A DNA stretch of 64,000 bases, taken from NCBI RefSeq assembly GCF_027587375.1, contig NZ_JAMXIC010000006.1:62001-126000 (forward strand), written 5' to 3'. The position numbers were made by a program, and so were the translations under genes. Under the pieces are notes generated by a model, which saw only the letters and a list, made by a program, of their open reading frames with translations, was not told where the DNA came from and made no database searches. Positions 1-8,547 of the stretch are shown here, one piece after another. Each line of letters begins with the position of its first letter. The first letter of the stretch is position 1. Source of the stretch: Arthrobacter sp. B2a2-09. Its GTDB lineage: Bacteria; Actinomycetota; Actinomycetes; Actinomycetales; Micrococcaceae.

Positions 1-546
1 GCCGCGTTCATGGTCCGGTGTGTCGTGCGAGGCGAAAGCGGGAACGGAGCGTGCTGTCGCATCGCCTGCCTTGCGGAGGACCGCGCGTTGGAGATCATCG
101 AGCGGTTCTCCCGCCAGATGGTTCCGGTAGACCTCATCCATTCTTTGGGCGATCAGGTCAAAGTGTGCCCAGTCGTCGGTTACTTCGTAGACGCCCAGGC
201 CTTGCTCGGCGAATACTCTTTGGTAGTCGTCGGTGTAGTAGACATCGCCGGGGTGGGGCACCTGCCACTCTTCCCTGTTGTAATAGGCCATGGCGAAGCG
301 GTTGCCTCGGAAGATGAAATCCTCATCGGTAAGTTTGTCCCGCCGCAGACTGCGGAAGTATTCCGCGGGGTTGACCGCCCGCGCTTCGAGGCCCGCCAAT
401 CCGGCTCCGTGCTGGGCGCTCGTGAGGCCACGGAGCACCGCCCACGCCAGGAAGAAGCCTATGTGGGTGGCTGCTGCACTCTTCGGCAGATCCTTCGGGA
501 AGTTCTGTGACCTGGAATGGGATGACACGGAGTCGTAAATGATCAT
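1..546 (-). CDS. DUF7832-like immunity-type protein, C-terminus beyond left edge
   Basis: Reading from the ATG at 546 toward base 1 gives 182 codons with no stop, so the gene continues out of the window. The protein begins MIIYDSVSSHS and then has FPKDLP, ATHIGFFLAWAVLRGL and a tyrosine-rich stretch (MAYYNREEW, VYYTDDYQRVF). The ATHIG-FLAWA block is what I recall of DUF7832, a family found in contact-dependent or polymorphic toxin immunity loci; no search was possible. The family's usual start, near YDDASWHxGGxFP, is altered here. The codons before the ATG (KAKRS) match those before the next upstream gene, so the true start may be a TTG at 564. Downstream neighbours of an immunity array support an immunity role, but no toxin is visible. 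Confidence 0.6.
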   Translation of the reverse strand, partial: MIIYDSVSSHSRSQNFPKDLPKSAAATHIGFFLAWAVLRGLTSAQHGAGLAGLEARAVNPAEYFRSLRRDKLTDEDFIFRGNRFAMAYYNREEWQVPHPGDVYYTDDYQRVFAEQGLGVYEVTDDWAHFDLIAQRMDEVYRNHLAGEPLDDLQRAVLRKAGDATARSVPAFASHDTPDHERG

Positions 547-580
547 GGACCGTTTTGCTTTCAACAGTAGTGGAGGCTGC

Positions 581-741
581 TCAGTACAGGAATTCAGTGA
601 AGTTCATGCGGATGATCCTGCTGCCATCCAACAGATCCGGCCTATTGCCGTTGATCAGATCCTGCAAGGGTTTCGAGAGTTTAGTCTCGGGCCGGAACCA
701 AAGCGTAAGCGTGCCCCCAGTTTCGTTAACTTTCCGTTGGC
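581..741 (-). pseudogene. C-terminal remnant of an unidentified protein, joined to the truncated immunity-like gene
   Basis: In a frame different from the upstream gene there is an open stretch ending at a stop at 581-583. It reads VNETGGTLTLWFRPETKLSK, then PLQDLINGNRPDLLDG and RMNFTEFLY. This has the composition of a real protein end and is not related to the MSYDFY paralogs. It begins exactly where the upstream paralog stops matching its copy, so it looks like the tail of a displaced gene left by recombination. Function unknown. Confidence 0.35.
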
Positions 742-1305
742 TTGAAGTGTGCCGAGCTTCGTACCGCCGGCACTGTACTTTCGGGGGAGCGCTTCGGGGA
801 ATGAGGCTCGGCAAGCCTGGAGGAACCGTGTCAACAGATCCACTGGTGCTTCCTGGACCAGGTAGTACCAGTAGACGATTACGACGTCGATTTTGGTGTC
901 CTTAGCAGGCCTTGGGGCTTTGCGAAGTGAGGTTTTGGGCCATTGTTCATCGGTTTGCGGATCCAGACACACGCCGTCGAGGGCGCCCGCGAGTTTCCGG
1001 GCGAACTTCCGGGCAAGGGGAACGGAGTCCTGATCGCCGCCCTCGACCAGGACGCTGTAGCGGTAGCCTACGGCCAGTACTGTCGCGGTGACGTTCTCGG
1101 GAACCTCGTCGACGTCCACTTCCTCGGGTCCGTCCACGGTGAAGCAGTAGGAATTCGCGGCCGCCTTCACGACGGGCAGGAACGCGGGTTCAGCGTCGGT
1201 GCCTGCGTCCCGTGCCGGGGCCAGGCCCGGAACGGACTTAACCAACTCCAAGAGCGCCTCCGGTTCTGCGGCCGCGGACGCGTACACGTAAAAGTCGTAA
1301 GACAT
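655..1305 (-). pseudogene. Truncated and chimeric copy of the MSYDFY immunity-like family
   Basis: The ATG at 1305 opens MSYDFYVYA and the protein follows the copy at 2914-4103 closely for about 190 residues, up to GTKLGTLQANG. It then diverges abruptly to a short unrelated tail ending at 655. The C-terminal half present in the other copies (ending near the WWxWxxxxY motif) is missing. Nucleotides about 742-1305 and 3540-4103 are nearly identical over some 560 bases, which points to a segmental duplication. It follows the small gene upstream by 2 bases, so it is in an operon. The family resembles immunity proteins of polymorphic toxin systems, but I cannot name a Pfam family. Probably non-functional. 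Confidence 0.55.
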
Positions 1306-1307
1306 GA

Positions 1308-1643
1308 TCAAGTCCTGCGTTCGCTTCTTGCCCGCTGCCTTTGGAGCTTCTTGATGGAGTTGTTGATGTCTTTGCGGACCCACGTGTCCGAGTGTTTGGG
1401 CAGTTCCTCCAAGTCCGGCAGTGCGTCGAGTTCGGCGAGGAAATGTACGGCGTAGCCGGTCTCGTCGGGGTGGTGGGGGTTCCGCAGGGACGAGGTCAGG
1501 TCTTGTTCGGTCAGGGCGCCGGAGGCTTGCTCGTGTTCTCTGGCGTAGAGGGTGCGCCGGAGCCGGTAGAGGGCTTCGGCCAGGATCCGGAGTACCTCCT
1601 TGGAGTTCTTCGGATCCCGCTGCAGGCGGTCGTAAATGATCAT
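1308..1643 (-). CDS. Small hypothetical protein of the immunity-like array
   Basis: This encodes a charged, helical protein of 111 residues from the ATG at 1643 (MIIYDRLQRDPKNSKE), or 119 from a TTG at 1667. It has no signal peptide or membrane segment and ends in a basic stretch (KKLQRQRARSERRT). I do not recognise the family. Its first residues and the sequence before them (KAKQSMIIYD) match the start of the DUF7832-like gene at 546, although the rest of the two proteins differ, which suggests that 5' ends were exchanged between cassettes. It lies 36 bases after the frameshifted paralog and 2 bases before the truncated one, all on the minus strand. An immunity or accessory role is inferred from position only. 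Confidence 0.5.
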   Translation of the reverse strand: MIIYDRLQRDPKNSKEVLRILAEALYRLRRTLYAREHEQASGALTEQDLTSSLRNPHHPDETGYAVHFLAELDALPDLEELPKHSDTWVRKDINNSIKKLQRQRARSERRT

Positions 1644-1679
1644 GGACTGCTTAGCTTTCGAGAACAAGTTGGAGCGGGC

Positions 1680-2866
1680 TTAGCGGGCAAGAACAGGTCC
1701 CCTGTAAAGACCTGGCGGAATGACCACTGCCGACTTCTCGAATCGATCGTCTGCAGAAATGGTCGGTGAGAAGTCGCTGGGAATCCAGGGCCGGCTCGGG
1801 TCCGGCAACCGAGCTACGAGCTCATCACGGCCCAGCGGCTCGTCTGCCCGGAATGGAAGAGACCATCAGGATGTACTTCAGCCTGCCCGTGCAGGTAAGG
1901 AGTGACCAATTCGACGTAGTCTGGGCCATACCAGGTCCACCATTGCGGATAAGTGGAAAGGCCTGTCCATTGGCCGATATAGCACGGATCGATAGCCGAC
2001 TCCGACTCTTTTGAGCTATTGAACCATCGGGACTTCCAAACGTAATTCCGCAACACCTCAGCGCGAGCGAAAGCGCTGCGCGATTCGATGGAGAATTCGA
2101 TGAAAAGGCGGCGCAGGGCTTGCCGCCACGGTTCTGTAGTAAGCGCTGCCCGGTCCACCGTCATGGAAACCATGGACATCGGCCGCTTTCGCCCGGCCCC
2201 GTCAATGTAACCGAGCCCCACCGGGTACGTACCAACCATGAAATTCGTATCCCCAGGCGCCGCTTCGCACATGTCCACGAACCCTTGATCGCCGTCGCGG
2301 TCCAGCCGTCCCTGAAACGGTTCACGAACACCGAATTGTCTAGGCAGCGCCTCCGGCAGATTCCTACGAGCAAGTCGCAGGAATCGCTCGGCCAGGCCTT
2401 GAGGCCTCTTATCGGCGTCGATATACCAACAAATTTCAACTATGTCAGTTTTGACTGGCGACACAGGGGAAGGTCTCGTTCGCAACGATTTCTTTGGCCA
2501 AACCTCACCTGTCTGAAGGTCAAGGACAGCCCCGGACAATTGCTTCGAAAGTCTCCGCGCGAATCGGATCGCGTGGGGAACAGACGCGTCGGCGGTTCCT
2601 TCCACGAAAACCTGAAACAAATACTTGATCCCCAAGGCCACGGCAGTAATTTCTTCCGGGACGTCCTGAGGCTCTACAGCGATCGGGCCTTCCACCGTGA
2701 AGCCATACGTGCGGCGCGCACCCTGCCCGACTCGCAAATGGACAGACTCGCCACCAAGCGTCGCCGGGCCGTCCAAGCGCTCCAGCCCGGGAGACACACG
2801 AACAAGTTCCGCAAGCTCTGCGGGCGATAGTTCTTCGGCAACGTAGATAGCCAAGTCATAAGACAC
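1680..2866 (-). pseudogene. MSYDLA immunity-like paralog with a C-terminal frameshift
   Basis: The GTG at 2866 has AAAGGA six bases upstream and opens MSYDLAIYVAEEL. The uninterrupted frame gives 350 residues and stops at 1814, after LFHSGQTSRWAVMSS. In another frame, directly past that point, the sequence continues EPLGRDELVARLPDPSRPWI to a TAA at 1680-1682. This matches EPLDRDELTKRLPDPTKPWI of the copy at 2914-4103. Restoring one G in the GGG run near 1850 would join the two frames. The body contains TYPQWWTWYGPDYVELV, the same WWxW block as its paralog. It is either a decaying gene or a homopolymer sequencing error. Likely an immunity-type protein, by context and family resemblance only. 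Confidence 0.6.
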
Positions 2867-2913
2867 TTTTTATCCTTTCGCCGACCGTCCCAGTAAGAAA
2901 TTTGCCTACGTTG

Positions 2914-4103
2914 CTATGGTTCTTGGGTGTCGTGCCTGAGTTTTGGGGGCATTTTCTGTGCGGGGATTCCGGGTCGGCGGTATTCGTCGAGTCCGTAGCT
3001 GAGTTCTTCGGGGATCCAGGGCTTGGTGGGATCTGGCAGGCGTTTGGTGAGTTCGTCGCGGTCCAGAGGTTCGGGGGACCAGCTGTAGAAGGTTCCTTCT
3101 TCGTAATGTTCGGTTTCCCCGAGCAGGTAGGGTTCGACGCCGGCGAGGTACTCCGTTGAGAACCAGTTCCACCATTGAGGGTATGGGGGTAGCCCTCTCC
3201 AGATGCCTGAGAAATGGCAACTGAACGCTGGTTCCGCCAGACTGAGGTTGGCGCTGAGACTCCTGCCGTTCCAACTCCAGCGACGAGCAACTTCTGCGCT
3301 GGCGAAGAAACAGCCAGACTCGCGGGCCACTCGTGTGAACAAGTCCTGCAATCCGCGGCGCCAGCGTTCATCGTTCAAGGCTTTACGATCCACCATGAGC
3401 GAGATGGACCGCGTGTTGTCCTTGGCGAAACCTTTCAGCCCATCGAAACCGATGCTGAACACGGGAAAGGTGCGGCGGCGTAGAGACCCCAGAGTGGTTC
3501 GTTTTCATAGTGGTTCAGGAATGCTTGGTCCCCGTTGGTTTGAAGCGTGCCGAGCTTCGTGCCGCCGGCACTGTACTTTCGGGGGAGCGCTTCGGGGAAT
3601 GATGTCCGGCATGCCTGGAGGAAACGCGTCAACAGATCCTTTGGAGCTTCCTGGGTGAGGTAGTACCAGTAGATGCCAACGGCGTCGATTTCGGTGTCTT
3701 TCGGGGGTTTTGGGGCTTTGCGAAGTGAGGTTTTGGGCCATTGTTCCTCGGTCTGCGGGTCGAGGCACACGCCGTCGACGGCGCCCGCGAGTTTCCGGGC
3801 GAACCTCCGGGCGAGGGGAACGGAAGCCTGGTCTCCGCCCTCGACCAGAACGCCGTAGCGGTAGCCAACGGCCAGTACCGTCGCGGTGACGTTCTCGGGA
3901 ACTTCGTCGGCGTCTACCTGCTCCGGTCCGTCCACGGTGAAGCAATAGGAATTCGTCGTTGCCCTCACCACCGGAAGGAACGCCACCTCACCATGGGTCT
4001 CCGCACCCTCGGCCGGGGTGAGGCCGGGAACGGACTTAACCAGGTCCAGGAGACGGCCCGGTTCCGCAGCTTCGGCCGCATACACGTAAAAGTCGTAAGA
4101 CAT
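2914..4103 (-). pseudogene. MSYDFY immunity-like paralog split by a frameshift near 3471
   Basis: The first half starts at the ATG at 4103 (MSYDFYVYAAEAAEPG) and runs out of frame at 3435. The second half, 2914 to about 3475, continues in another frame (TFPVFSIGFDGLKGFAKDN) through PPYPQWWNWFSTEYLAGVEP to RHDTQEP. The intact paralog has VGTYPVGLGYIDG at the junction, which aligns with the repaired reading AATFPVFSIGFDG, so one base is missing near 3470-3473. It heads the minus-strand array, 47 bases before the next paralog. A full-length protein would have about 395 residues. The function is probably immunity-like and is unproven. Confidence 0.6.
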
Positions 4104-4467
4104 TATCAAATCCTGTCATTCGTGCGTGTGCGACGTCTGATGGACCGCCGGCGCAGGGCAGAGCGAAGCGCCAAATTCATAAGTTCCCCCAAATGCAATG
4201 TCAGGTCGCCCCAATGAGTGCAGCTATGTGCTCTATCCACGCGTGAGAAGCGCTGATTGGCTGATATTCACGGCTAGATTATCGACAAAATTCAGCTTTA
4301 TCCAAGGAAGATTGCGTAGCGCCTTTTATTTCATGGCGATTCCGCACTCCGCTGTGCTGTTTACGGAGGCGCTGGGGCATGGAAGCCGGTGGGCCTGATC
4401 CACGCCCGGCTGCCCGGAACCGGCACGTTAGAGTGGTTGGGAGTGCCGTACCGTCCTGAGGAGTCCA
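4104..4467. other. Intergenic region, divergent starts, no gene seen
   Basis: This 364-base stretch separates the minus-strand immunity array from the plus-strand glycosyltransferase. It is visibly richer in A and T than its neighbours, especially 4250-4340. Both transcripts should start here, but I could not pick promoter hexamers with confidence. No convincing open frame, RNA gene or repeat was found. Confidence 0.5.
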
Positions 4468-5988
4468 ATGTCTGACCTGGTGTTGGAGAACCACCGGGTT
4501 CGGCAACGGTTCTCCCCACGGCTGGATCCCTTGTGGGGCGGCTTGTTCGGTTTCCTCGTGTCCTTTGCCGGAAGCTGGATCCCGTCGATTTGGCGGGACG
4601 AGGCTGCCACCGCCTACGTGGCCAACCATTCGAGCCAGGAACTGTTTGCCATCGTAGGGCGCATCGACGGCGTCTTCGGGCTGTACTACTGGCTCATGCA
4701 TGGCTGGTTGAGTGTTGTGGGGACAAACCCTTTGACCTTGCGGTTTCCGAGTGCCGCTGCTGTCGGCGTCGGTGTGGCCGCAGTCGTCGCGATCGGGACC
4801 CGGCTGCACAGCCGCTGGTTGGGCCTTGCCGCCGGCATGGCATTCGCTGTGCTGCCGAGGATGACCGCCATGGGAATCGAAGCCCGCTCCTATGCGATGT
4901 GCGCGGCGATGGTTGCCGTTCTTGGCTGGCTGATGCTGCTCCTGACGGAACGCGCCCGGATCCTCACCGCTGTGCTCTATGTAGTGGTGGGCGTCATTGC
5001 CGTGTATCTGCACATGTATGCCGTGCTCGCCGTCGGATCGCTGTGGCTGTCCGGCATGCTTTTGTCCCGAACGAGGCGGTCAAGGATCGTCCTGAGCGTT
5101 GCAACTGCTGGGATATTCGCCTTGACCGTCCCGCTCTTTCTGCTTGCCCGCACCCAGGCGGCAGCGCAGATCAGCTGGATCAACACCACTCCGGCCCAAA
5201 TGTTTGCCCAAGTCTTCGTGGAGCAGTTCTTCCCTTACAAGACCGTGGTGCGTTTCACCACGCCGGACCAGGAATGGGTACGATCGCTCGCCGTCGTGCT
5301 GGCCGGAATCGCCTGGATACTCGTTGCCGCCTTGCTGGTCACGGGATGGAAGCGTTACCGCCGGACATTGCTCTTTGCAGTGCCGAGCGTCGTCCTACCG
5401 ACAGTCGCGGTGTTCGTCTACTCCTTTCTGGTCTCACCGGCATACACGCCGAAGTACTTGATTTCCACGGTTCCCGCCTTTGCGATCCTGCTCGCATGTG
5501 CCCTCGGGAACCTGCCGCGAGTCTGGCTTAAAGTCACTGCGGTTGTGCTTCTGGCAGGGATTGCCGCTCCGATATACGTTTCGCAGCGGCAGCCCAACGG
5601 AAAGTTCGTCGTCGATGATTTCTCCTTCATCGCCGAGACTATCGACGGCAACAGCACGCCGGGAGATGGGATCCTCTTCGACGACAGCCCGGGGGATCCG
5701 ATCGAATCCGGACGAAACGCGCTGTCCGGCTACCCGGCGTCTTTCCGCAACGTCAGGGACATCGCAGCAGTGACTGGACCCGAACGGTTGACGTCCCCGT
5801 GGTCACTCCAGCTCCCGTTCGATGCAGTGCAGGACCAGGTCGCCCGAACGTCCAGGGTGTGGCTTGTCACCACACCCCAGAAGAAGTCCGACGCCGCCGC
5901 TGACGCCGCCAAACTGACACACCTCGGCTTCCATCAAGTCAGCCAGTTCGCCGGGCCCACCCACGAGATTCTTCTCTGGACGCGCTGA
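4468..5988 (+). CDS. GT39/ArnT-like integral membrane glycosyltransferase
   Basis: The ATG at 4468 has GAGGAG a few bases upstream; 506 residues. The protein has about ten hydrophobic segments after a short cytoplasmic start. The first extracytoplasmic loop contains IWRDEAATAYVANHS, the Asp-Glu pair that is the catalytic/metal signature of GT-C enzymes such as protein O-mannosyltransferases and ArnT. A second family-like block, GIEARSYAMCAAMVA, follows near residue 135. Enzymes of this type move a sugar from a polyprenyl-phosphate donor to an acceptor outside the membrane. The soluble tail (about residue 365 on) probably holds the acceptor-side domain. The gene stands alone and the acceptor cannot be told from sequence. 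Confidence 0.75.
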   Translation: MSDLVLENHRVRQRFSPRLDPLWGGLFGFLVSFAGSWIPSIWRDEAATAYVANHSSQELFAIVGRIDGVFGLYYWLMHGWLSVVGTNPLTLRFPSAAAVGVGVAAVVAIGTRLHSRWLGLAAGMAFAVLPRMTAMGIEARSYAMCAAMVAVLGWLMLLLTERARILTAVLYVVVGVIAVYLHMYAVLAVGSLWLSGMLLSRTRRSRIVLSVATAGIFALTVPLFLLARTQAAAQISWINTTPAQMFAQVFVEQFFPYKTVVRFTTPDQEWVRSLAVVLAGIAWILVAALLVTGWKRYRRTLLFAVPSVVLPTVAVFVYSFLVSPAYTPKYLISTVPAFAILLACALGNLPRVWLKVTAVVLLAGIAAPIYVSQRQPNGKFVVDDFSFIAETIDGNSTPGDGILFDDSPGDPIESGRNALSGYPASFRNVRDIAAVTGPERLTSPWSLQLPFDAVQDQVARTSRVWLVTTPQKKSDAAADAAKLTHLGFHQVSQFAGPTHEILLWTR

Positions 5989-6013
5989 CCCTCGAACCCG
6001 GCGCCGCCCCGCG

Positions 6014-6625
6014 CTACCGCGTCAGCTTGGCGCCATCCGGGTGTTGGTCACCAATGTGCCCGGGTGCGTTGACGGCCACGACGCGTTGGACGAACGCACT
6101 ATATTCCTCCATGTAGTGGCGCAGGATGGACGCGGTGCCTTCGTCCCGGACAGATCCATCCTCGTTGTAGGCTGCCGGATCGAATTTGATGTAGGCCTCC
6201 GGGGCGTTCATCTGAGGTGCGTCGAGGAAGCTCAGGACGCTGCGCATGGAGGACTGCATGACGGCCGTGCCGATGCTGCCGGGGGAGGCTCCGATGATTC
6301 CCGTGGGCTTGCGGGCGAAGGAGTTGGTTCCCCAAGGCCGGGATCCCCAGTCGATGGCATTCTTGAGGGCGCCGGGGATGGAGCGGTTGTACTCGGGGGA
6401 CACGAACAGGATGCCGTCCGACGCCGCAATCGCGTCCTTGAGTGCCCGGCCTGCAGGCGGGAAATCGGCGTCGTAGTCAGAGCTGTAGAGGGGCAGGTCC
6501 TTGATGGGAATCTCGGTGAATTCGAGTTCCTCCGGCGCTACGCTGATGAGCGCCTCGGACAGGACCCGGTTGATGGATCGGCTTGAGAGGCTGCCGACGA
6601 AGTATCCGATCTTGTACGTGGCCAT
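6014..6625 (-). CDS. NADPH-dependent FMN reductase / quinone reductase family protein
   Basis: 203 residues with a flavodoxin-like fold. The N-terminal GYFVGSLSSRSINR is the FMN phosphate-binding loop of the NADPH-dependent FMN reductase family, and SPEYNRSIPGALKNAIDW is the second signature of the family, contacting the isoalloxazine ring. GIIGASPGSIGT completes the pattern. Enzymes of this type (ChrR, azoreductase, NAD(P)H:quinone reductases) reduce quinones, chromate or free flavin in the cytosol. The gene is monocistronic, with its 3' end facing the glycosyltransferase 25 bases away. The physiological substrate is unknown. Confidence 0.88.
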   Translation of the reverse strand: MATYKIGYFVGSLSSRSINRVLSEALISVAPEELEFTEIPIKDLPLYSSDYDADFPPAGRALKDAIAASDGILFVSPEYNRSIPGALKNAIDWGSRPWGTNSFARKPTGIIGASPGSIGTAVMQSSMRSVLSFLDAPQMNAPEAYIKFDPAAYNEDGSVRDEGTASILRHYMEEYSAFVQRVVAVNAPGHIGDQHPDGAKLTR

Positions 6626-6757
6626 GGCATGTTCCTTCCCGACGGCGCGGCCGGAACCGGCTCATCGACGGTACGGTAACTGGAGGCTCCCAGCCCACAG
6701 CGAGCTTATTAGAGCAGCTCGCAGATGGGAATGGCCGGCCATTCGAATGGAACGGCT

Positions 6758-8086
6758 TCAGTTGGCCCTATGCCAGACACTGAGCGGCATCTTTGGCTTT
6801 CCGATCGCCCGGCCGGAACTGATCCGCTCGAAGTTGTACCCAATACGGTCCCGGAGCGCGGGACTGCCACCGGGAACGCCTGGAGTCTCTTCGAGTGCAG
6901 CCCCGAATCTGGAGAGAGTGTCAGTGAGGATCGAATCCGCGCGACGGCCGCTGAGGCCTCCCCAGCTTGCAACCTCTGCTCGGAAGTGGTCGAGGGTGAC
7001 TTTGTGATGGTTGAATTCGCCACCAATTGCCAAGGAGAGTTCATCGCCGATCTTTTTCGATCCGACCCTTGAAGGGTCGTCGTTGATGTGGAGGATGGGC
7101 ACCGCATCGTAGAGGTCCGCGATCGTGGATTCATCGCTGGTTTTGTGGAGGATGGATACATTCTTTGCGTGTGCGTCATGGTTGCCGATGATCACGTTGT
7201 AGAGCAAATGGCGGAGCCAGATCTCCATGTCCGTGCCGTCACCAAATGAGCCAAGGAGTTCTGCGATCCGCTGCGCGGTGGGTCGGGCTGGAGAGCGTGG
7301 CTGCTGGGGATTCTGAAATTTTGCAGCGGAGTCGGTCCAGTCCAAGCCAAGTGCTTGCGCGGCGTCTTCCTGATGGATGGGGCGGACCGTATTTCCTGCC
7401 ACAATCCGGTCGTACCGCTCGATGGAGAGGAATGTCGTCTGGTTGTAGGTGATCAGTTCGCTGTGAAAACCCGTCAGGCCCATGTGGCGCGCGATCTGGT
7501 GCGAGTAGTACTCATCGAAGATCGTAGCGGGGCGGTGGGAGGGTGCTGGCTTGAGGATGTGAGTGGAATGGGCCAAATTCTCGGGATACGCCCAGTCCTC
7601 CCCGAATCGCGCAAGTAGTAGTTTCGGCTGGAAGCCGGGAAGCATGGAACGGCCGCTGTCCGGCTCGTTGCCAAGATCGAAGTCTCGCTGGGCCTTCTCG
7701 AGCTTGCGGACAACTTCGCGGGTACTCAGGGGCCGATATTTGCCGGGCACATGATCGCTCGGCAGGTCAGTGCGGATCGAGAGCGCACCTGCCATGGTCA
7801 AGCCATAGTGTTTCAAGAAAGCAAACAGGTCACTCTCGTCGATACGCGCGTTGCTGGCAAGACGAATACGGTGGTTGCCTTCAGGCGCGTACCCACCAAA
7901 GAAGTTGGAGGCGTGCCGGGTATCCGCTTTGGTTCCGGGAATCAGGGAGAAGCCTTCGGTGAGCATGCTGGGTGACCCCGCGTATGAGGAGTCTATTGTG
8001 AATGTCACCTGGCGTCTGTCCCTGCGGGTGGGGGTGATGACGCCGATGTGGTCGTCGCGCAGGAAAACATCAAGGAGTTCAATCAT
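6758..8086 (-). CDS. hipA: HipA-type serine/threonine kinase toxin
   Basis: 442 residues, the usual length of HipA. Features in order are an N-terminal beta-rich domain (LIPGTKADTRHASNFFGGYAP), the substrate/P-loop-like FQPKLLLARFGEDWAYP, FLSIERYDR, the catalytic loop IGNHDAHAKN (Asp304, Asn309) and YDAVPI in place of the DFG segment. In E. coli HipA phosphorylates glutamyl-tRNA synthetase and induces persistence; the target here is unknown. All kinase residues I can check are present, so the toxin looks intact. Its ATG overlaps the antitoxin gene by 8 bases, which is normal for hip operons. GC content is somewhat lower than that of the flanking genes, in line with mobile toxin-antitoxin modules. 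Confidence 0.9.
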   Translation of the reverse strand: MIELLDVFLRDDHIGVITPTRRDRRQVTFTIDSSYAGSPSMLTEGFSLIPGTKADTRHASNFFGGYAPEGNHRIRLASNARIDESDLFAFLKHYGLTMAGALSIRTDLPSDHVPGKYRPLSTREVVRKLEKAQRDFDLGNEPDSGRSMLPGFQPKLLLARFGEDWAYPENLAHSTHILKPAPSHRPATIFDEYYSHQIARHMGLTGFHSELITYNQTTFLSIERYDRIVAGNTVRPIHQEDAAQALGLDWTDSAAKFQNPQQPRSPARPTAQRIAELLGSFGDGTDMEIWLRHLLYNVIIGNHDAHAKNVSILHKTSDESTIADLYDAVPILHINDDPSRVGSKKIGDELSLAIGGEFNHHKVTLDHFRAEVASWGGLSGRRADSILTDTLSRFGAALEETPGVPGGSPALRDRIGYNFERISSGRAIGKPKMPLSVWHRAN

Positions 8087-8321
8087 GAGGAATTCCCGCC
8101 GGTAATTCGAAGCTCACAGTTACCTTGATACCGAGTCGCCGCAGCGTGCGGAACATTCTGGTGGCCCAGAGATTCGACGTTCCATTTTCGAGGCTGACTA
8201 GATACAGGCGGGGAATCCCGAGATCCTCCGCAAGCTGTTCTTGGGTCATCCCGCGCGCAGTCCGTGCATGCTTTATGGCCGCCCCGAGGTTCTTGGGGTT
8301 GCGTGCTTCGAAGCTTGGCAT
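8079..8321 (-). CDS. hipB: HipB-type XRE family antitoxin
   Basis: Taking the ATG at 8321 gives 80 residues. A helix-turn-helix of the Cro/C1 type covers about residues 12-66 (IKHARTARGMTQEQLAEDLG and IPRLYLVSLENG), followed by RMFRTLRRLGIKVTVSF, a short strand expected for dimerisation. The frame stays open upstream to 8402, but that extension would translate the operator repeats, so the later start preceded by AGGGGA is preferred. HipB would neutralise HipA and repress the operon through the repeated sites just upstream at 8332-8427. Confidence 0.88.
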   Translation of the reverse strand: MPSFEARNPKNLGAAIKHARTARGMTQEQLAEDLGIPRLYLVSLENGTSNLWATRMFRTLRRLGIKVTVSFELPAGIPHD

Positions 8322-8331
8322 TGAGGTCCCC

Positions 8332-8427
8332 TGTATGAATATCACGACATCGTACGATGTATGAATATTAGAACATTGTTCGGTGTATGAATATCCCAAC
8401 ACCGCACAGAGTATGGATATTCATACA
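8332..8427. promoter_or_regulatory. hipBA operator array with about 26-base spacing
   Basis: TGTATGAATAT occurs at 8332-8342, 8358-8368 and 8384-8394, exactly 26 bases apart. A fourth site at 8411-8427 reads GTATGGATATTCATACA and is itself nearly palindromic. Between sites 1 and 2 lies a perfect 14-base palindrome, ACATCGTACGATGT (8347-8360). The array ends 10 bases before the hipB start codon. Its position and symmetry fit a multi-site operator for the HipB dimer. Promoter hexamers were not resolved with confidence. Confidence 0.75.
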
Positions 8428-8547
8428 TCGGGCCCGCGACCCAGGTCCCTACTCCCGCCGGAGCCTTCCTCGTCCTAGACTCAAGCCAACAACGGCTCGG
8501 GGCAATGATGTTCAGAAGGACAACGGGGTTTCGGGAAGGGAGCGCGG

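Noticed and set aside
8322..8402. Longer HipB start at 8402
   Set aside because: The extension translates the operator repeats and lacks a ribosome site; the start at 8321 is better placed.
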